This document shows positions 7,060 to 15,951 of a DNA stretch of 64,000 nucleotides, piece after piece. Where the stretch lies: assembly GCA_030740765.1 (NCBI GenBank), contig JASLWR010000003.1:56089-120088 (forward strand), written 5' to 3'. The notes beneath the pieces were generated by a model. The model saw only the letters and a list, made by a program, of their open reading frames with translations. It made no database searches and was not told the DNA's origin. A program made the position numbers and the translations under genes. The DNA comes from Thermoplasmatota archaeon. Lineage in GTDB: Archaea; Thermoplasmatota; Penumbrarchaeia; JASLWR01. Within the stretch, counting starts at the first letter, position 1; the number at the start of each line of letters is the position of its first letter.

Positions 7060-7359
7060 TTGAACAGAAGACCCCCGTATCAGAGAAAGTTTGAGCGTCC
7101 CAAATCGAAAAAACAGCCGATGCTCAATCTCAGAAAGGAACTGGAATTCAAGTACGATCTAAGAAAAACCCTGGAAGCAGGAAAGGTGGATCCCAAAGCA
7201 GTCCCCTCGTTCATAGCCACCCTTTTCTCCAAGGGTTCGAGAATAAACCTCTTTGAAGCCAAGGATTACATAAACAATAAATTCGAGGAAGGTCTCTTCG
7301 ATGAAAGAGTCAGGGACCTATTGCTGAATCTTTTGAGACGCTACCAGCGATGGAGATGA
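7060..7359 (+). CDS. Small basic protein of unknown function
   Basis: A 99-residue, strongly basic protein, unrecognised. The first 30 residues are Arg/Lys/Pro-rich and probably disordered. The rest is predicted helical, ending RDLLLNLLRRYQRWR. The TTG at 7060 is taken as the start because GAGGT sits 7 bases upstream; the longer reading frame overlaps the preceding gene without a better signal. Basic composition and size would fit a nucleic-acid- or ribosome-associated protein, but that is a guess. A palindrome array begins about 20 bases after its stop. Confidence 0.55.
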   Translation: MNRRPPYQRKFERPKSKKQPMLNLRKELEFKYDLRKTLEAGKVDPKAVPSFIATLFSKGSRINLFEAKDYINNKFEEGLFDERVRDLLLNLLRRYQRWR

Positions 7360-7367
7360 TTTTTTTT

Positions 7368-7711
7368 ATCCGCAGTTGACATAGAAACGAGTTTCTATTA
7401 ACCCCGACATTGCATCACAGATGCAATTAGGGCTAAGTGAAAAGTTGTTTCACTGTCGCCTAGCAATATCTCGATATTGCGTCGGGTGAAGGTGAATAAA
7501 ATTCACCGAACCTTAATGAAATCTCTGATTTCATGTCAGGAAACAGCAGAATGCCCATTCCATTCCGATGCATTGGAAATGCATCTGCATCCACGGGAAC
7601 AAGTTCCCTACGGATGAAACCCACAGATGCATCCGTAGAAAACCCAAAGGTTTTCGAGGATGGAGGCGTATCTCCGGCCGGAACGATAGTGGCCATCTGT
7701 GGGTGATTCAT
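7368..7711. repeat. Regular array of about ten different short palindromes
   Basis: Hairpins, each with its own sequence: 7381-7398 (ATAGAAAC), 7410-7426 (TTGCAT), 7437-7453 (GTGAAA), 7463-7480 (GCAATATC), 7491-7507 (GGTGAAT), 7517-7533 (TGAAATC), 7567-7585 (GATGCATT), 7595-7608 (GGGAAC), 7608-7638 (CTACGGAT) and 7639-7654 (AAAACC). The first six are 17-18 nt long, separated by 9-11 nt, giving starts 26-29 nt apart. Ends (ATCCGCAG at the left, the last 17 nt at the right) match the Fic insertion in the same relative orientation. The right end contains the pepD stop codon. Confidence 0.85.
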
Positions 7712-9192
7712 AAACGTTCCAAAGCGGCTATGAGAAGTTTCCAGAAGTCAGCTGTAGACGATATTTTCACCCGTTCTTCAGGAGAGTGCGGGTGCTCGAT
7801 CTGCGGTCCCAGGGAAACCATGTCCATTCCTGGGAACTTTTCACCGATTATTCCCGTTTCCAACCCTGCATGTATCGCCTTGATCTCCGGTATTGTACCC
7901 AGTACGTCCCTGTGTGTGGTCTTCAACGTTTCCAGGAGGGATGATGAAATATCCGGTTTCCAGCCGGGATAACTGCCTCCTTTCTTGAACCTTGCTCTAG
8001 ACAGCGACGATATTGACTTGATATGATCGAGAGCCCATTCGAGAGCGGATTCCACGGATGACCTGGAATTCAATTCCACCGTGAGTCTGTCGTTATGTAT
8101 GCTAATTATGGCGAGATTGGTGGAGGTCTCAACCAGATCCGGTATATCCTGGCACATTGCCTGAACCCCATTGGGAAGAGAGAGAAGAAGGTCGACGGCC
8201 TTTTTTGTGGAAGCGGCGTTGAAGCAGCGTTCGATGGGGATGTCGCTTTTTATAGCTTCCACGATAATATTTGATTCCACGGTGAACTCGTTCCTGAAAC
8301 CTTCCAGGCTGTTCGCCACCGTCTGTTCCAGTAGTGAGATGTCGGTGCCAGGCTTCACAAGCAGCAGCGCCGAGGATTGGCGCGGTATGGCATTGCGCTT
8401 GGTTCCCCCAGTTATATCTACCAGCAGATAATCGACCTGTTTTGATATCGCCTTCAGAGTCCTTGCGAGAAGAACGTTGGAATTGGCTCTTCCAAGATGT
8501 ATGTCCACACCCGAATGTCCGCCAAGTAAGCCAGTAACGTTTATTTTGATCCCGGCACTCTCTACCGCGTTCTCGGATTCCAACGGCAAGAACACCTTGC
8601 TGTCGCCCCCTCCTGCACATCCAACATAGATGGCTCCCTCCTCTTCGGTATCTAGATTGAGCATTCGTCGACCTACGAGAAATTCCGTCTGTAGTTGGAA
8701 CGCACCGGTGAGACCTGTCTCCTCATCAATGGTAAAAAGGAATTCCAAGGGCCCGTGGGATATGCTAGTATTCTCCATTATGGCCAGCATGGCGGCGGCT
8801 CCTATACCGTTATCGGCACCCAGCGTCGTATCGGTGGCGTAGAGGTAATCTCCCTTGACACGCAATTTCAGGGGGTCTTTCGAGAAATCGTGCTGTACTT
8901 CCTCGTTCTTTTCGCATACCATGTCGATATGCCCCTGAAGGATAAGCACGGGAGAGTTCTCCTTTCCGGGGGTGGCCGGTTTTTTCACCAACACATTTCC
9001 GGCGGCGTCCACATCACACCGAAGTTTGAGCGATGCAGAATATTTAACAATGAATTCCCTGATCCTATCCTCGTGTTTTGAACATCGGGGAATCTTGGTG
9101 ATGTTCAAAAAATGATTCCATAGCTGTACGGGTTCACCCAATGGATCGACATTGGCTAGGGCATGAAATACTTCATCTGTTTGGTCTGACAT
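7708..9192 (-). CDS. pepD: Aminoacyl-histidine dipeptidase-like M20 metallopeptidase (cytosolic nonspecific dipeptidase)
   Basis: A 494-residue M20 peptidase of the PepD branch, full length for that family. Metal ligands and catalytic residues are seen in LQGHIDMVCEK (near residue 87), TTLGADNGIGAAAML (near residue 122) and IDEETGLTGAF (near residue 154); the bulky lid/dimerisation domain follows, with IHLGRANSN-type glycine turns. It hydrolyses dipeptides in the cytoplasm, releasing free amino acids. PepD is best known in bacteria, so an ancient transfer is possible. The ATG at 9192 has GGAGG 8 bases upstream and a TATA-like GTTATATA beyond it. The TGA stop and the two preceding bases coincide with the outer end of the palindrome array, so the original C-terminus may have been altered by a few residues. 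Confidence 0.9.
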   Translation of the reverse strand: MSDQTDEVFHALANVDPLGEPVQLWNHFLNITKIPRCSKHEDRIREFIVKYSASLKLRCDVDAAGNVLVKKPATPGKENSPVLILQGHIDMVCEKNEEVQHDFSKDPLKLRVKGDYLYATDTTLGADNGIGAAAMLAIMENTSISHGPLEFLFTIDEETGLTGAFQLQTEFLVGRRMLNLDTEEEGAIYVGCAGGGDSKVFLPLESENAVESAGIKINVTGLLGGHSGVDIHLGRANSNVLLARTLKAISKQVDYLLVDITGGTKRNAIPRQSSALLLVKPGTDISLLEQTVANSLEGFRNEFTVESNIIVEAIKSDIPIERCFNAASTKKAVDLLLSLPNGVQAMCQDIPDLVETSTNLAIISIHNDRLTVELNSRSSVESALEWALDHIKSISSLSRARFKKGGSYPGWKPDISSSLLETLKTTHRDVLGTIPEIKAIHAGLETGIIGEKFPGMDMVSLGPQIEHPHSPEERVKISSTADFWKLLIAALERL

Positions 9193-9414
9193 GGTACGGC
9201 CTCCGTTCTCGGCTATATAACGGAATATCTAAATAGATTTTGCCCGGTTTGATAAAAAATTACAGTATTGAATCAATATCTTTTCCCAATAAAACCATTG
9301 CTTAAAACTTTAATATAATAATTCGTATTGCCCTAATCTCATTTCCGCAAAATAATCGAATAACCATAGGTTTATTCCTGTGTCATAAACATTTCCTCAT
9401 TTCATTCATTCGTA

Positions 9415-9562
9415 ATGGGCGCGTCTGGAAGGCAAACCTAGCGGTTTACTTCCTACTTGCCCATTATTCGCTCATATTCATTCGCCTATAATGGGCGCGT
9501 CTTGTTGCACCTTGCGGCGCAACTAACACGCCCAAAACCACACCCCATTCCCCAACATGTTT
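9415..9562. repeat. Hairpins and repeated tRNA 5'-end motif upstream of tRNA-Arg
   Basis: The octamer GGGCGCGT, the first eight bases of tRNA-Arg, occurs at about 9418 and 9493 (each as AATGGGCGCGTCT) and again at the tRNA itself. Between the copies lie GGAAG..AAACC-TAGC-GGTTT..CTTCC, a CCCATTAT/ATAATGGG stem, and GTTGC..GCAAC. The rest of 9193-9414 is AT-rich with no gene. Confidence 0.55.
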
Positions 9563-9637
9563 GGGCGCGTAGCCTAGCCCGGATAGGGCACTGGCCTCCT
9601 AAGCCAGGTGTCAGGGGTTCGAATCCCCTCGCGTCCG
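9563..9637 (+). tRNA. tRNA-Arg (anticodon CCT)
   Basis: Complete cloverleaf: acceptor GGGCGCG/CGCGTCC (one G-U pair), D-arm with GGATAGGG, anticodon stem CTGGC/GCCAG around CTCCTAA (anticodon CCT, reading AGG), T-arm AGGGG-TTCGAAT-CCCCT, and discriminator G. No intron. It lies 51 bases before valS on the same strand and may share its transcript. Confidence 0.95.
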
Positions 9638-9688
9638 CCTTTCATTTACAGACATATCTATGCGACAAAAAGTTTAAGAGGAGAAAGA

Positions 9689-12358
9689 ATGACCGATTTG
9701 AACCTTATCGAGATCGAGAAGAAATGGCAGGATTGGTGGGAGAAGGAGGAAATATATCACTTCGATCCTGACAGTGATCGGGAAGTGTATTCCATAGATA
9801 ATCCTCCACGGTATGCTTCAGGGCCGCTTCATATCGGACATGCGGTCCATTACACACACATCGATTTCGCAGCAAGATATCACAGGATGTTGGGCAAGAA
9901 TGTCATGTTCCCGCTGTGCTTCGACGTTAACGGTATGCCCATAGAGGTGAATGTGGAGAAAAAATACGGAATCAGGATGAAGGATTGCGATCGCCATGAG
10001 TTCATCGGTCTGTGCGAAAAGTTCGCGGAGGGCAACATAGAGGAGATGACACGGCAGTTCAAGATACTGGGCGAGTCCATGGACCCCTCGGTTTACTACC
10101 AGACGAACGCCAAGTACTACCGCCGTCTGACACAGATATCTTTTATCCGACTGTTCAACAAGGGATTGATCTACAAGGACCGGTTCCCTGTGAACTGGTG
10201 CCCACGGTGCGGAACGGCTCTCGCTGAATCGGAGGTGGAGTACCAGGACCGGACCACCAAGCTGAACTATTATCATTTCACCGAGAAGGAGACCGGGGCG
10301 AAAATACCAATAGCCACTACGCGACCCGAACTGCTCTGTACCTGCCAGATGGTGGCATTGAGTCCGGATGACCCGAGAGCTGAAGAGCTTCGGGGCAAGA
10401 CACTAATAACGCCTATCTACAACAGGGAAGTGCCTGTGAAACTGGATGACGAGGTGGACGCCGACTTCGGGACTGGCGTGGTAATGATATGCACTATTGG
10501 GGACAAGGACGATCTGAACTGGGTGTTCAACTATGGCCTGAAGATGGAAATGGGTATCGACGAACAAGGAAACATGACAGAGTTAGCAGGAAAGTACCAG
10601 GGAATGTATCTTGAGGATGCGAGAAAAGCTATAATAGAGGATCTGAAATCCACCGGTACCATCTGGAAGCAGGAGGAGTTGGAACAGAATGTGGGGATGT
10701 GCTGGCGCTGTTCAACTCCCATCGAGTTTCTTCTATCCAAGCAGTGGTTTTTAAAGACCCTTCCCTTCCGTCTAGACGTGCTGAAATCCTCTGACGAGAT
10801 AAAATGGTTCCCTGAGTACATGCGGATCCGCCTGGAGGAATGGGTCAACTCGCTCAGCTGGGACTGGGTAATTTCGAGACAGCGCTACTTCGCAACGCCT
10901 ATCCCTGCCTGGGAATGCGAGGACTGCGGCCATATCGATGTTCCCGTGGAGGAGAACTGCTATATCGATCCCACCATCGACGCGGCACCCAAAGAGAAAT
11001 GCGAGGACTGCGGAGGCAGTATGCGTGGCTCGGAGGAGGTTTTCGATACATGGATGGATTCTTCCATAACCCCTCTTTTCAATACATTCTGGCTTCGCGA
11101 CGACAAAAAATTCGAAAAATTCTTTCCGATGTCACTGAGGCCCCAGTCACACGATATTATCCGCACCTGGGCTTTCTATACGATTCTTCGGAGCAAACTT
11201 CTTTGCGATAGCATACCGTGGAAGGACATAATGATGGGCGGTTTTATACTGGCTGCAGACGGCTCGCCCATGCACGCTTCAAAGGGTAACGTTATCAATC
11301 CCCTGAAGATATTGAATGAGAGCGGGGCCGAACCACTGAGATATTATGCCACCACCTGCGCTCTTGGAAGGGATAACGCTTTCCGGCAGCAGGATATAGT
11401 ACGCGGACTGCATATCACCAGGAAGCTGTACAACATTCAGCAGTTGATCTCGTTGGCCGTAACGAAAGGGAGGGAGAATGGGGCCGAGGCATCTTCCATT
11501 ACCCTGGAACAGGTAGGGGACGATCTTCATCCTATCGATAAATGGCTTCTTTCGTTATATTCAAAACTGGTGGAGGGTTGTACCGAGGAGATGAATCGTT
11601 TCAGGTTCGACAGGTCGGTCCGGGATACCGTCTATTTCATGTGGCATCGTCTTGCGGACCATTATCTCGAGATAGTGAAGAACCGGATATACGCGGGAAA
11701 CGACCGCGCGCTTTTATTCACTCTGTACCGGGTCGGATTGGGAATAATCAAATTACTCGCGCCCTTCCTGGTCCACGTCACCGAAGAGCTATTCCACAAT
11801 ATCTACATTGACACTGAGGGAGATAAAAGCATTCATGTTTCCCAGTGGCCGGAACCAATTTTAAGGGACGACGAGGGGGAGAAGAAAGGCAGTGTAGTGG
11901 TGGAGATGACCTCAGCGGTACGTGCCTTTAAATCGGAGTCGAAAATGCCTCTTAACACCCCTCTGGGAGAGGTCATGGTCTCTATTGCCGATCAGGAACT
12001 TATCAGGGATTCAATTGACGATATGCTCTCACCCATGGTGGCTGACAGTATAAAATTCGTGGACAAGGGCGGTATGGAGGAAGCGGTGGTGGGGGTGAAA
12101 TCAGATTTTGCGAAAATAGGACCTCACTTCAAGGGGGACGCAAGGTACATATTTCAGTCAGTAAAAAAGATCGATCCGGTGATGGCGTGGGAGAGGGCTA
12201 ATGGTGACGGCTTCTTTGTGAACATCCCCGGAAAAGGCGACGTGGAGGTGCCTGGGGAGTTTCTGGTTTTTGAGAAAGCCATGACGCTGAGCGGAAAAAG
12301 GGTCGATACCATAAATATTCCGGACCGCGATATAACGCTTTTTGTGGAGAAAAAGTGA
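9689..12358 (+). CDS. valS: Valyl-tRNA synthetase, archaeal type
   Basis: An 889-residue class I synthetase that charges tRNA-Val. The ATP-binding HIGH motif is seen in PPRYASGPLHIGHAVHY near residue 40, followed by the archaeal valyl signature CFDVNGMPIEVNVEKKYG. CP1 editing-domain motifs (ATTRPELLCTC) follow. Zinc-knuckle cysteines occur at WCPRCG, CWRCS and CEDCG. The KMSKS loop is unusual: MHASKGNVINP, with the first Lys replaced. The anticodon-binding region (DRSVRDTVYFMWHRLADHYLEIVK) and a C-terminal helical domain complete it. The ATG at 9689 is preceded by GAGGAG; the longer frame runs back into tRNA-Arg and is not used. It ends 24 bases from the converging ATPase gene. Confidence 0.95.
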   Translation: MTDLNLIEIEKKWQDWWEKEEIYHFDPDSDREVYSIDNPPRYASGPLHIGHAVHYTHIDFAARYHRMLGKNVMFPLCFDVNGMPIEVNVEKKYGIRMKDCDRHEFIGLCEKFAEGNIEEMTRQFKILGESMDPSVYYQTNAKYYRRLTQISFIRLFNKGLIYKDRFPVNWCPRCGTALAESEVEYQDRTTKLNYYHFTEKETGAKIPIATTRPELLCTCQMVALSPDDPRAEELRGKTLITPIYNREVPVKLDDEVDADFGTGVVMICTIGDKDDLNWVFNYGLKMEMGIDEQGNMTELAGKYQGMYLEDARKAIIEDLKSTGTIWKQEELEQNVGMCWRCSTPIEFLLSKQWFLKTLPFRLDVLKSSDEIKWFPEYMRIRLEEWVNSLSWDWVISRQRYFATPIPAWECEDCGHIDVPVEENCYIDPTIDAAPKEKCEDCGGSMRGSEEVFDTWMDSSITPLFNTFWLRDDKKFEKFFPMSLRPQSHDIIRTWAFYTILRSKLLCDSIPWKDIMMGGFILAADGSPMHASKGNVINPLKILNESGAEPLRYYATTCALGRDNAFRQQDIVRGLHITRKLYNIQQLISLAVTKGRENGAEASSITLEQVGDDLHPIDKWLLSLYSKLVEGCTEEMNRFRFDRSVRDTVYFMWHRLADHYLEIVKNRIYAGNDRALLFTLYRVGLGIIKLLAPFLVHVTEELFHNIYIDTEGDKSIHVSQWPEPILRDDEGEKKGSVVVEMTSAVRAFKSESKMPLNTPLGEVMVSIADQELIRDSIDDMLSPMVADSIKFVDKGGMEEAVVGVKSDFAKIGPHFKGDARYIFQSVKKIDPVMAWERANGDGFFVNIPGKGDVEVPGEFLVFEKAMTLSGKRVDTINIPDRDITLFVEKK

Positions 12359-12382
12359 TCCTATCAATAGTTCATCAAAATC

Positions 12383-13729
12383 TTACCGGCTTATAAGAAA
12401 GAGCCACACGGGGAGAAGCGTCACTGAACCCAGTTTCTCGAGTGTATCCCTTGTAAGTACGATGCCGTTTTGGCATTTGTACCTGTCCATGAATCGACAT
12501 ACGCCTTTCGTATCGCTTTTTGATATGTTCTCCCGATACTTTACCTCGATGGGTGTCACAATATTATTTTTACTGAGAACAAGGTCCACTTCCGTCGTGC
12601 CATGTCGCCAATAATGGACCGAATCGGCCAGAGAGCGAGCGTGATTGAACGCCAGTGTCTCGAAGATCTTGCCCTTGTTCAGATCGGTCAGCTCGGGTTC
12701 GCCAAGAAGACTGTTCATCAAACCGCTGTCGATCATGTAAGTTTTTTTGGCACTCCGGGCTTCACTGGCGGCACTCTTGCTGTATTTTCTTGCTTCGTCG
12801 ATCAAAAAAGCGGATTTAAGGTATTCCATGTAATTGACCACAGTGGGCCTGCTGATACCGAGCATGTCCGAAGCCTTCGTATGGACGAAAATGCCTGATG
12901 ATGTACCTGCCAGATAGACAAGAAGACTCTCGAGCAGCGAGGGCATTTTGATATCATATAGTCGCACCAGATCCTTGTATATCGTTTTATCCACTATATC
13001 CGATCTTATCAGGCGGGACCAGATGAGGAATGTTTTTTCGTTGAAATACTCCGGGAAACCGCCCCTGATCGCGTATTCGTTCAGGGCTGTCTTCAACTGG
13101 GTGGTAAAGGATGCCAGTTTGACAGTATCAAGATTTGAGAAATCCCCTCTGGAAAGTTCGTCGAATGAGATGTCAAAGACCATGTTCCCGGTACATTCGA
13201 TATATTCCGCAAACGAGAAGGGATAGAAATCTTCCTCGACAATTCTACCAACCAGAGATTCCTTGGACCTGCTTTTAATATAGGTGGCGGATGACCCGGA
13301 AATGATGAATTTTACCGGATATTTCAGGTCGTGATAGCGTTTTAGCCATCTCGCCCAATCCTTGAGAAACTGAATTTCGTCAATAAAGACGTATACCTGC
13401 TTATGAGTGATGCTTTCATGAAGAAGATTCTCTTCGTAGGTGGCGAACATGCTCTGAATGTCGAAGACCCCGAATGCAGGATCATCGCATGACAGATATA
13501 GAATTTGCAGAGGGTCTATCTCTTTTTCCGTGAGCAGATATTGAATTAGCTGGTACATGATCGTGGTCTTACCCGTTCTTCGGGGACCAACTATGCCCAA
13601 TATCCGTTTTCCTTCAAGCCATTGCAGAAGATCCTTGAATACTTTACGCCGGTAAGGCAGGAGCAGAGCTTCAGGAACCTTTCCCACGTTCCACCAGGGA
13701 TTATAGACAGTCAGCGTTTTTGCATCCAT
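12383..13729 (-). CDS. AAA_14/DUF4143 ATPase
   Basis: A 448-residue ATPase. Walker A is GPRRTGKTTI near residues 50-59, Walker B is VYVFIDEIQF near residue 118, and a sensor region is seen in KFIISGSSATYIKS. The C-terminal DUF4143 part contains a winged-helix-like segment (MLGISRPTVVNYMEYLKSA) and a PD-(D/E)xK-like core (EVDLVL then PIEVKYR), so a nuclease-like fold at the end is likely. These ATPases are abundant in archaea, vary in copy number, and have no settled function. An A/T-rich run, with TTTAAAAG directly before the ATG, suggests a leaderless transcript. It belongs to the accessory block that also holds VapBC. Confidence 0.85.
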   Translation of the reverse strand: MDAKTLTVYNPWWNVGKVPEALLLPYRRKVFKDLLQWLEGKRILGIVGPRRTGKTTIMYQLIQYLLTEKEIDPLQILYLSCDDPAFGVFDIQSMFATYEENLLHESITHKQVYVFIDEIQFLKDWARWLKRYHDLKYPVKFIISGSSATYIKSRSKESLVGRIVEEDFYPFSFAEYIECTGNMVFDISFDELSRGDFSNLDTVKLASFTTQLKTALNEYAIRGGFPEYFNEKTFLIWSRLIRSDIVDKTIYKDLVRLYDIKMPSLLESLLVYLAGTSSGIFVHTKASDMLGISRPTVVNYMEYLKSAFLIDEARKYSKSAASEARSAKKTYMIDSGLMNSLLGEPELTDLNKGKIFETLAFNHARSLADSVHYWRHGTTEVDLVLSKNNIVTPIEVKYRENISKSDTKGVCRFMDRYKCQNGIVLTRDTLEKLGSVTLLPVWLFLISR

Positions 13730-13916
13730 GGACTTTTAAATGCGATCATAATTTATTAAATTTGTTATTTCTACTTTACAATTTTATCAAAATAACGATA
13801 GGTACACTTTACAATATTTCGTAATTATTGAAATATATGGCTTATAATAATTATAATTTCCAATGCTCAACTGGTTTTGTACCGGATTTTGTAAAACTTA
13901 CTGATAATGTCAATAT

Positions 13917-14309
13917 CTATTCGCATATTCTATTGATCCCGTCAACCTTATCGAAATCCGAGTCGAATGAAAGAATATCCCAGATGCCCTTTTGCAGCAT
14001 GATAGTTGCAGACACCGCATCGGCCAGGGACAGAGTACCATCAAATTTTAAAAAGTGTGATTCGCTTTCCACCAGCAAGTCTGAATTGACATAGATAATT
14101 TCACAATTATCGATAAAATATTCAAAAATCTGATGAGCTTTCTTCCCTCCGCTCCTCTTCCCTATTTCGGTCAGTACCTCGGATATTATGAGATCGGAAA
14201 TTACAGTTTCTTTGTTTTCAACATATTTGGTCAGATTTCTGGCTTTAGTATGCCATTGATCCTTCTTGTCTGCAAGAGCGATATAAAAGCAAGAATCAAC
14301 AAATATCAT
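13917..14309 (-). CDS. vapC: PIN-domain toxin (VapC-like ribonuclease)
   Basis: A 130-residue PIN protein. The acidic active-site residues are recognisable: Asp in MIFVDSCFY at the N-terminus, Glu in ISEVLTEIG near residue 45, Asp in SLADAVSA near residue 97, and the final acidic pair in SFDSDFDKV. VapC toxins cleave tRNA or rRNA and are held inactive by a VapB partner. Its ATG overlaps the stop of the upstream antitoxin gene (ATGA), the standard coupled order of a vapBC operon. No gene lies between 13730 and 13916, which is AT-rich. Confidence 0.9.
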   Translation of the reverse strand: MIFVDSCFYIALADKKDQWHTKARNLTKYVENKETVISDLIISEVLTEIGKRSGGKKAHQIFEYFIDNCEIIYVNSDLLVESESHFLKFDGTLSLADAVSATIMLQKGIWDILSFDSDFDKVDGINRICE

Positions 14310-14533
14310 TTCATACCCCGTTGAACCTTCTTTTTGGATTCCACCGCGTCTCCGCCCTCATCGATAATGCCGATGATATTTTCCAGTTCTACATTCTTGC
14401 GTGGAAGAACCTTTAATTCTCGACCTTCCAGTTCCCAGATCAATATATCCCCCGGTTCGATATCCATTTTTTTTCTGACGTAAGCCGGGACAACAGTCGA
14501 ATATCCCTTGGAGATCTTCGTTTCTATTAACAA
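14306..14533 (-). CDS. vapB: AbrB/SpoVT-type antitoxin (VapB)
   Basis: A 75-residue protein whose first 45 residues form the swapped-hairpin AbrB DNA-binding domain (ISKGYSTVVPAYVRKKMDI, then EPGDILIWELEG). The basic C-terminal tail would wrap the VapC partner. VapB proteins bind their own promoter, so autoregulation together with VapC is expected. The start is TTG, with AGGTGA 5 bases upstream. It overlaps vapC by four bases. The 160 bases upstream are very A/T-rich and contain no other gene. Confidence 0.85.
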   Translation of the reverse strand: MLIETKISKGYSTVVPAYVRKKMDIEPGDILIWELEGRELKVLPRKNVELENIIGIIDEGGDAVESKKKVQRGMK

Positions 14534-14692
14534 ATGGTCACCTATTAATGAATATTGATTACTAAGTATTTCAAGTTTACTAAGTAAAAGGTATTTACAA
14601 TAATCCGTAATTATTGTGATGTATAGATTACAATTATTGTGTATTTTGGATTATCCCCTAGGATGCATAAAGTTATGGTGGGTGAATCTGAT

Positions 14693-15577
14693 TTATATCT
14701 CCCATTGGATATTTCCTATAACCCGTCCGTTTTCATACTCTGGTATTGGATATTTATAACGAAGTTGTATTTTGAACTCATAATTCTGCAGTCCTGGCTT
14801 TGAGTACGAAATTTGTATTTTGTTACCTACCCAATAGCCATGTTCTCCAAAAATAAATTTTATATAATGCCCTCCCTCGTTTGAACCAATTCCATTACCG
14901 ATAAATTCATCCTTTTTAATTTCATTCTCCCAAAAAGATATACTTATATCACATAGGTTAGGCGAGGCTCGTTTTGGTTTATAATAAAAAGATGTAATAT
15001 TTATCAAACACACATCATCATTTAATTCTTCAATTTCTAGTGTAAAATTATACTGAACAGTTATGGCATACCATTTGATTGTTTCATATAACTCTAAATA
15101 AAATTTATTATAGTGGCACTCCGCGAGATCGATGACGTCTTTTATGATATGATTTGGTACAAAGTTGTAACTATTAATTGGTATTTTAAATTTTATATTG
15201 TTTCCAACGACAAACTGCTCCGTTCGATTTACACTAAATATTAGTGTTTCATTATCAGAAAAAGTAACCCGTGTAAATAGTAATGTATTTTTTGTAAAGT
15301 CACTGTAAAACTGCTCCCAATAATCGGTTGTGTTGATTTCTATTTCGGGTATTTCAAAGACTTCAACATTATAAACTCGGTCTCTAATAGTAATGATATC
15401 GCCTGCAGTATAATTCTTGGTATGTAAACCACCGACATAACTAATAGTGTCATTGAATTCAGCAACAGACATATCTTTATCTTCACTTTTATCCGTCTGA
15501 AATAAAACTAAAATTGACATTCCTATCAGGGCGATTATTAGAATAGCAATTATTACCGATTTAAGAGTGATCTTCAT
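14693..15577 (-). CDS. Secreted or membrane-anchored protein of unknown function, AT-rich
   Basis: A 294-residue protein, unrecognised. It begins MKITLKSV followed by a hydrophobic helix (about residues 7-26), acting as a signal peptide or anchor. The rest is predicted beta-rich, with several NxT/NxS sequons and no recognisable catalytic motif. The ATG at 15577 is chosen because it directly precedes the basic and hydrophobic N-terminus; an upstream in-frame ATG at 15613 would add 12 residues. The coding sequence is distinctly more A/T-rich than most of the window, which together with its position beside VapBC suggests acquired DNA. Confidence 0.6.
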   Translation of the reverse strand: MKITLKSVIIAILIIALIGMSILVLFQTDKSEDKDMSVAEFNDTISYVGGLHTKNYTAGDIITIRDRVYNVEVFEIPEIEINTTDYWEQFYSDFTKNTLLFTRVTFSDNETLIFSVNRTEQFVVGNNIKFKIPINSYNFVPNHIIKDVIDLAECHYNKFYLELYETIKWYAITVQYNFTLEIEELNDDVCLINITSFYYKPKRASPNLCDISISFWENEIKKDEFIGNGIGSNEGGHYIKFIFGEHGYWVGNKIQISYSKPGLQNYEFKIQLRYKYPIPEYENGRVIGNIQWEI

Positions 15578-15787
15578 ATTATCGGCCCATTTATATCCAG
15601 GCAAATGATTCAAGAAAATGTTTTACTGGCTGCGTTGACTAAAGAGCATCTCTATACTTGAAGGGTTGACTATTTCATTGTAAGTATGAATATTTAACAA
15701 TTTCCTTTTGTTTTTTCAATAACATGGCACAACATGACTTTTGTGAAGTATTTATTTCGAGAGACATGGGAAGAAGGTTTTGGGACT

Positions 15788-15951
15788 CGGGGCCTGCGGA
15801 TAATAAGGTGAATACAGGCCTCGTACACGATACTACCAAAAATAGATACTATGAATGGTCGGCATGCTACCGACCAGTGGGGGCGATTGCCCCCAACTTT
15901 CTTTATTTTATTTAGGGGTCGGGCCTGCGTTTGGCTGGAGCTCGCAGGCCC
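15788..15951. repeat. Palindrome cluster downstream of htpG
   Basis: Stems seen: GGCCTG (15791-15796) with CAGGCC (15815-15820); TGGTCGG-CATGCTA-CCGACCA (15856-15876); TGGGGGC-GATT-GCCCCCA (15878-15895); GGGCCTGCG/CGCAGGCCC (15921-15951, 13-nt loop). The octamer CTGCGGAT at 15794-15801 is the complement of the ATCCGCAG end found in the Fic and 7.4-kb copies. No gene is seen from 15614 to 16101. Confidence 0.7.

Noticed and set aside
7381..7654. CRISPR array
   Set aside because: Spacing is regular but the repeated units do not share sequence, and no cas gene is in the window.
15878..15905. Bacterial-style intrinsic terminator (GC hairpin followed by a T-containing stretch) downstream of the AT-rich gene
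   Set aside because: The following bases are not a clean T run, the organism is archaeal, and the hairpin is one of several in a palindrome cluster.
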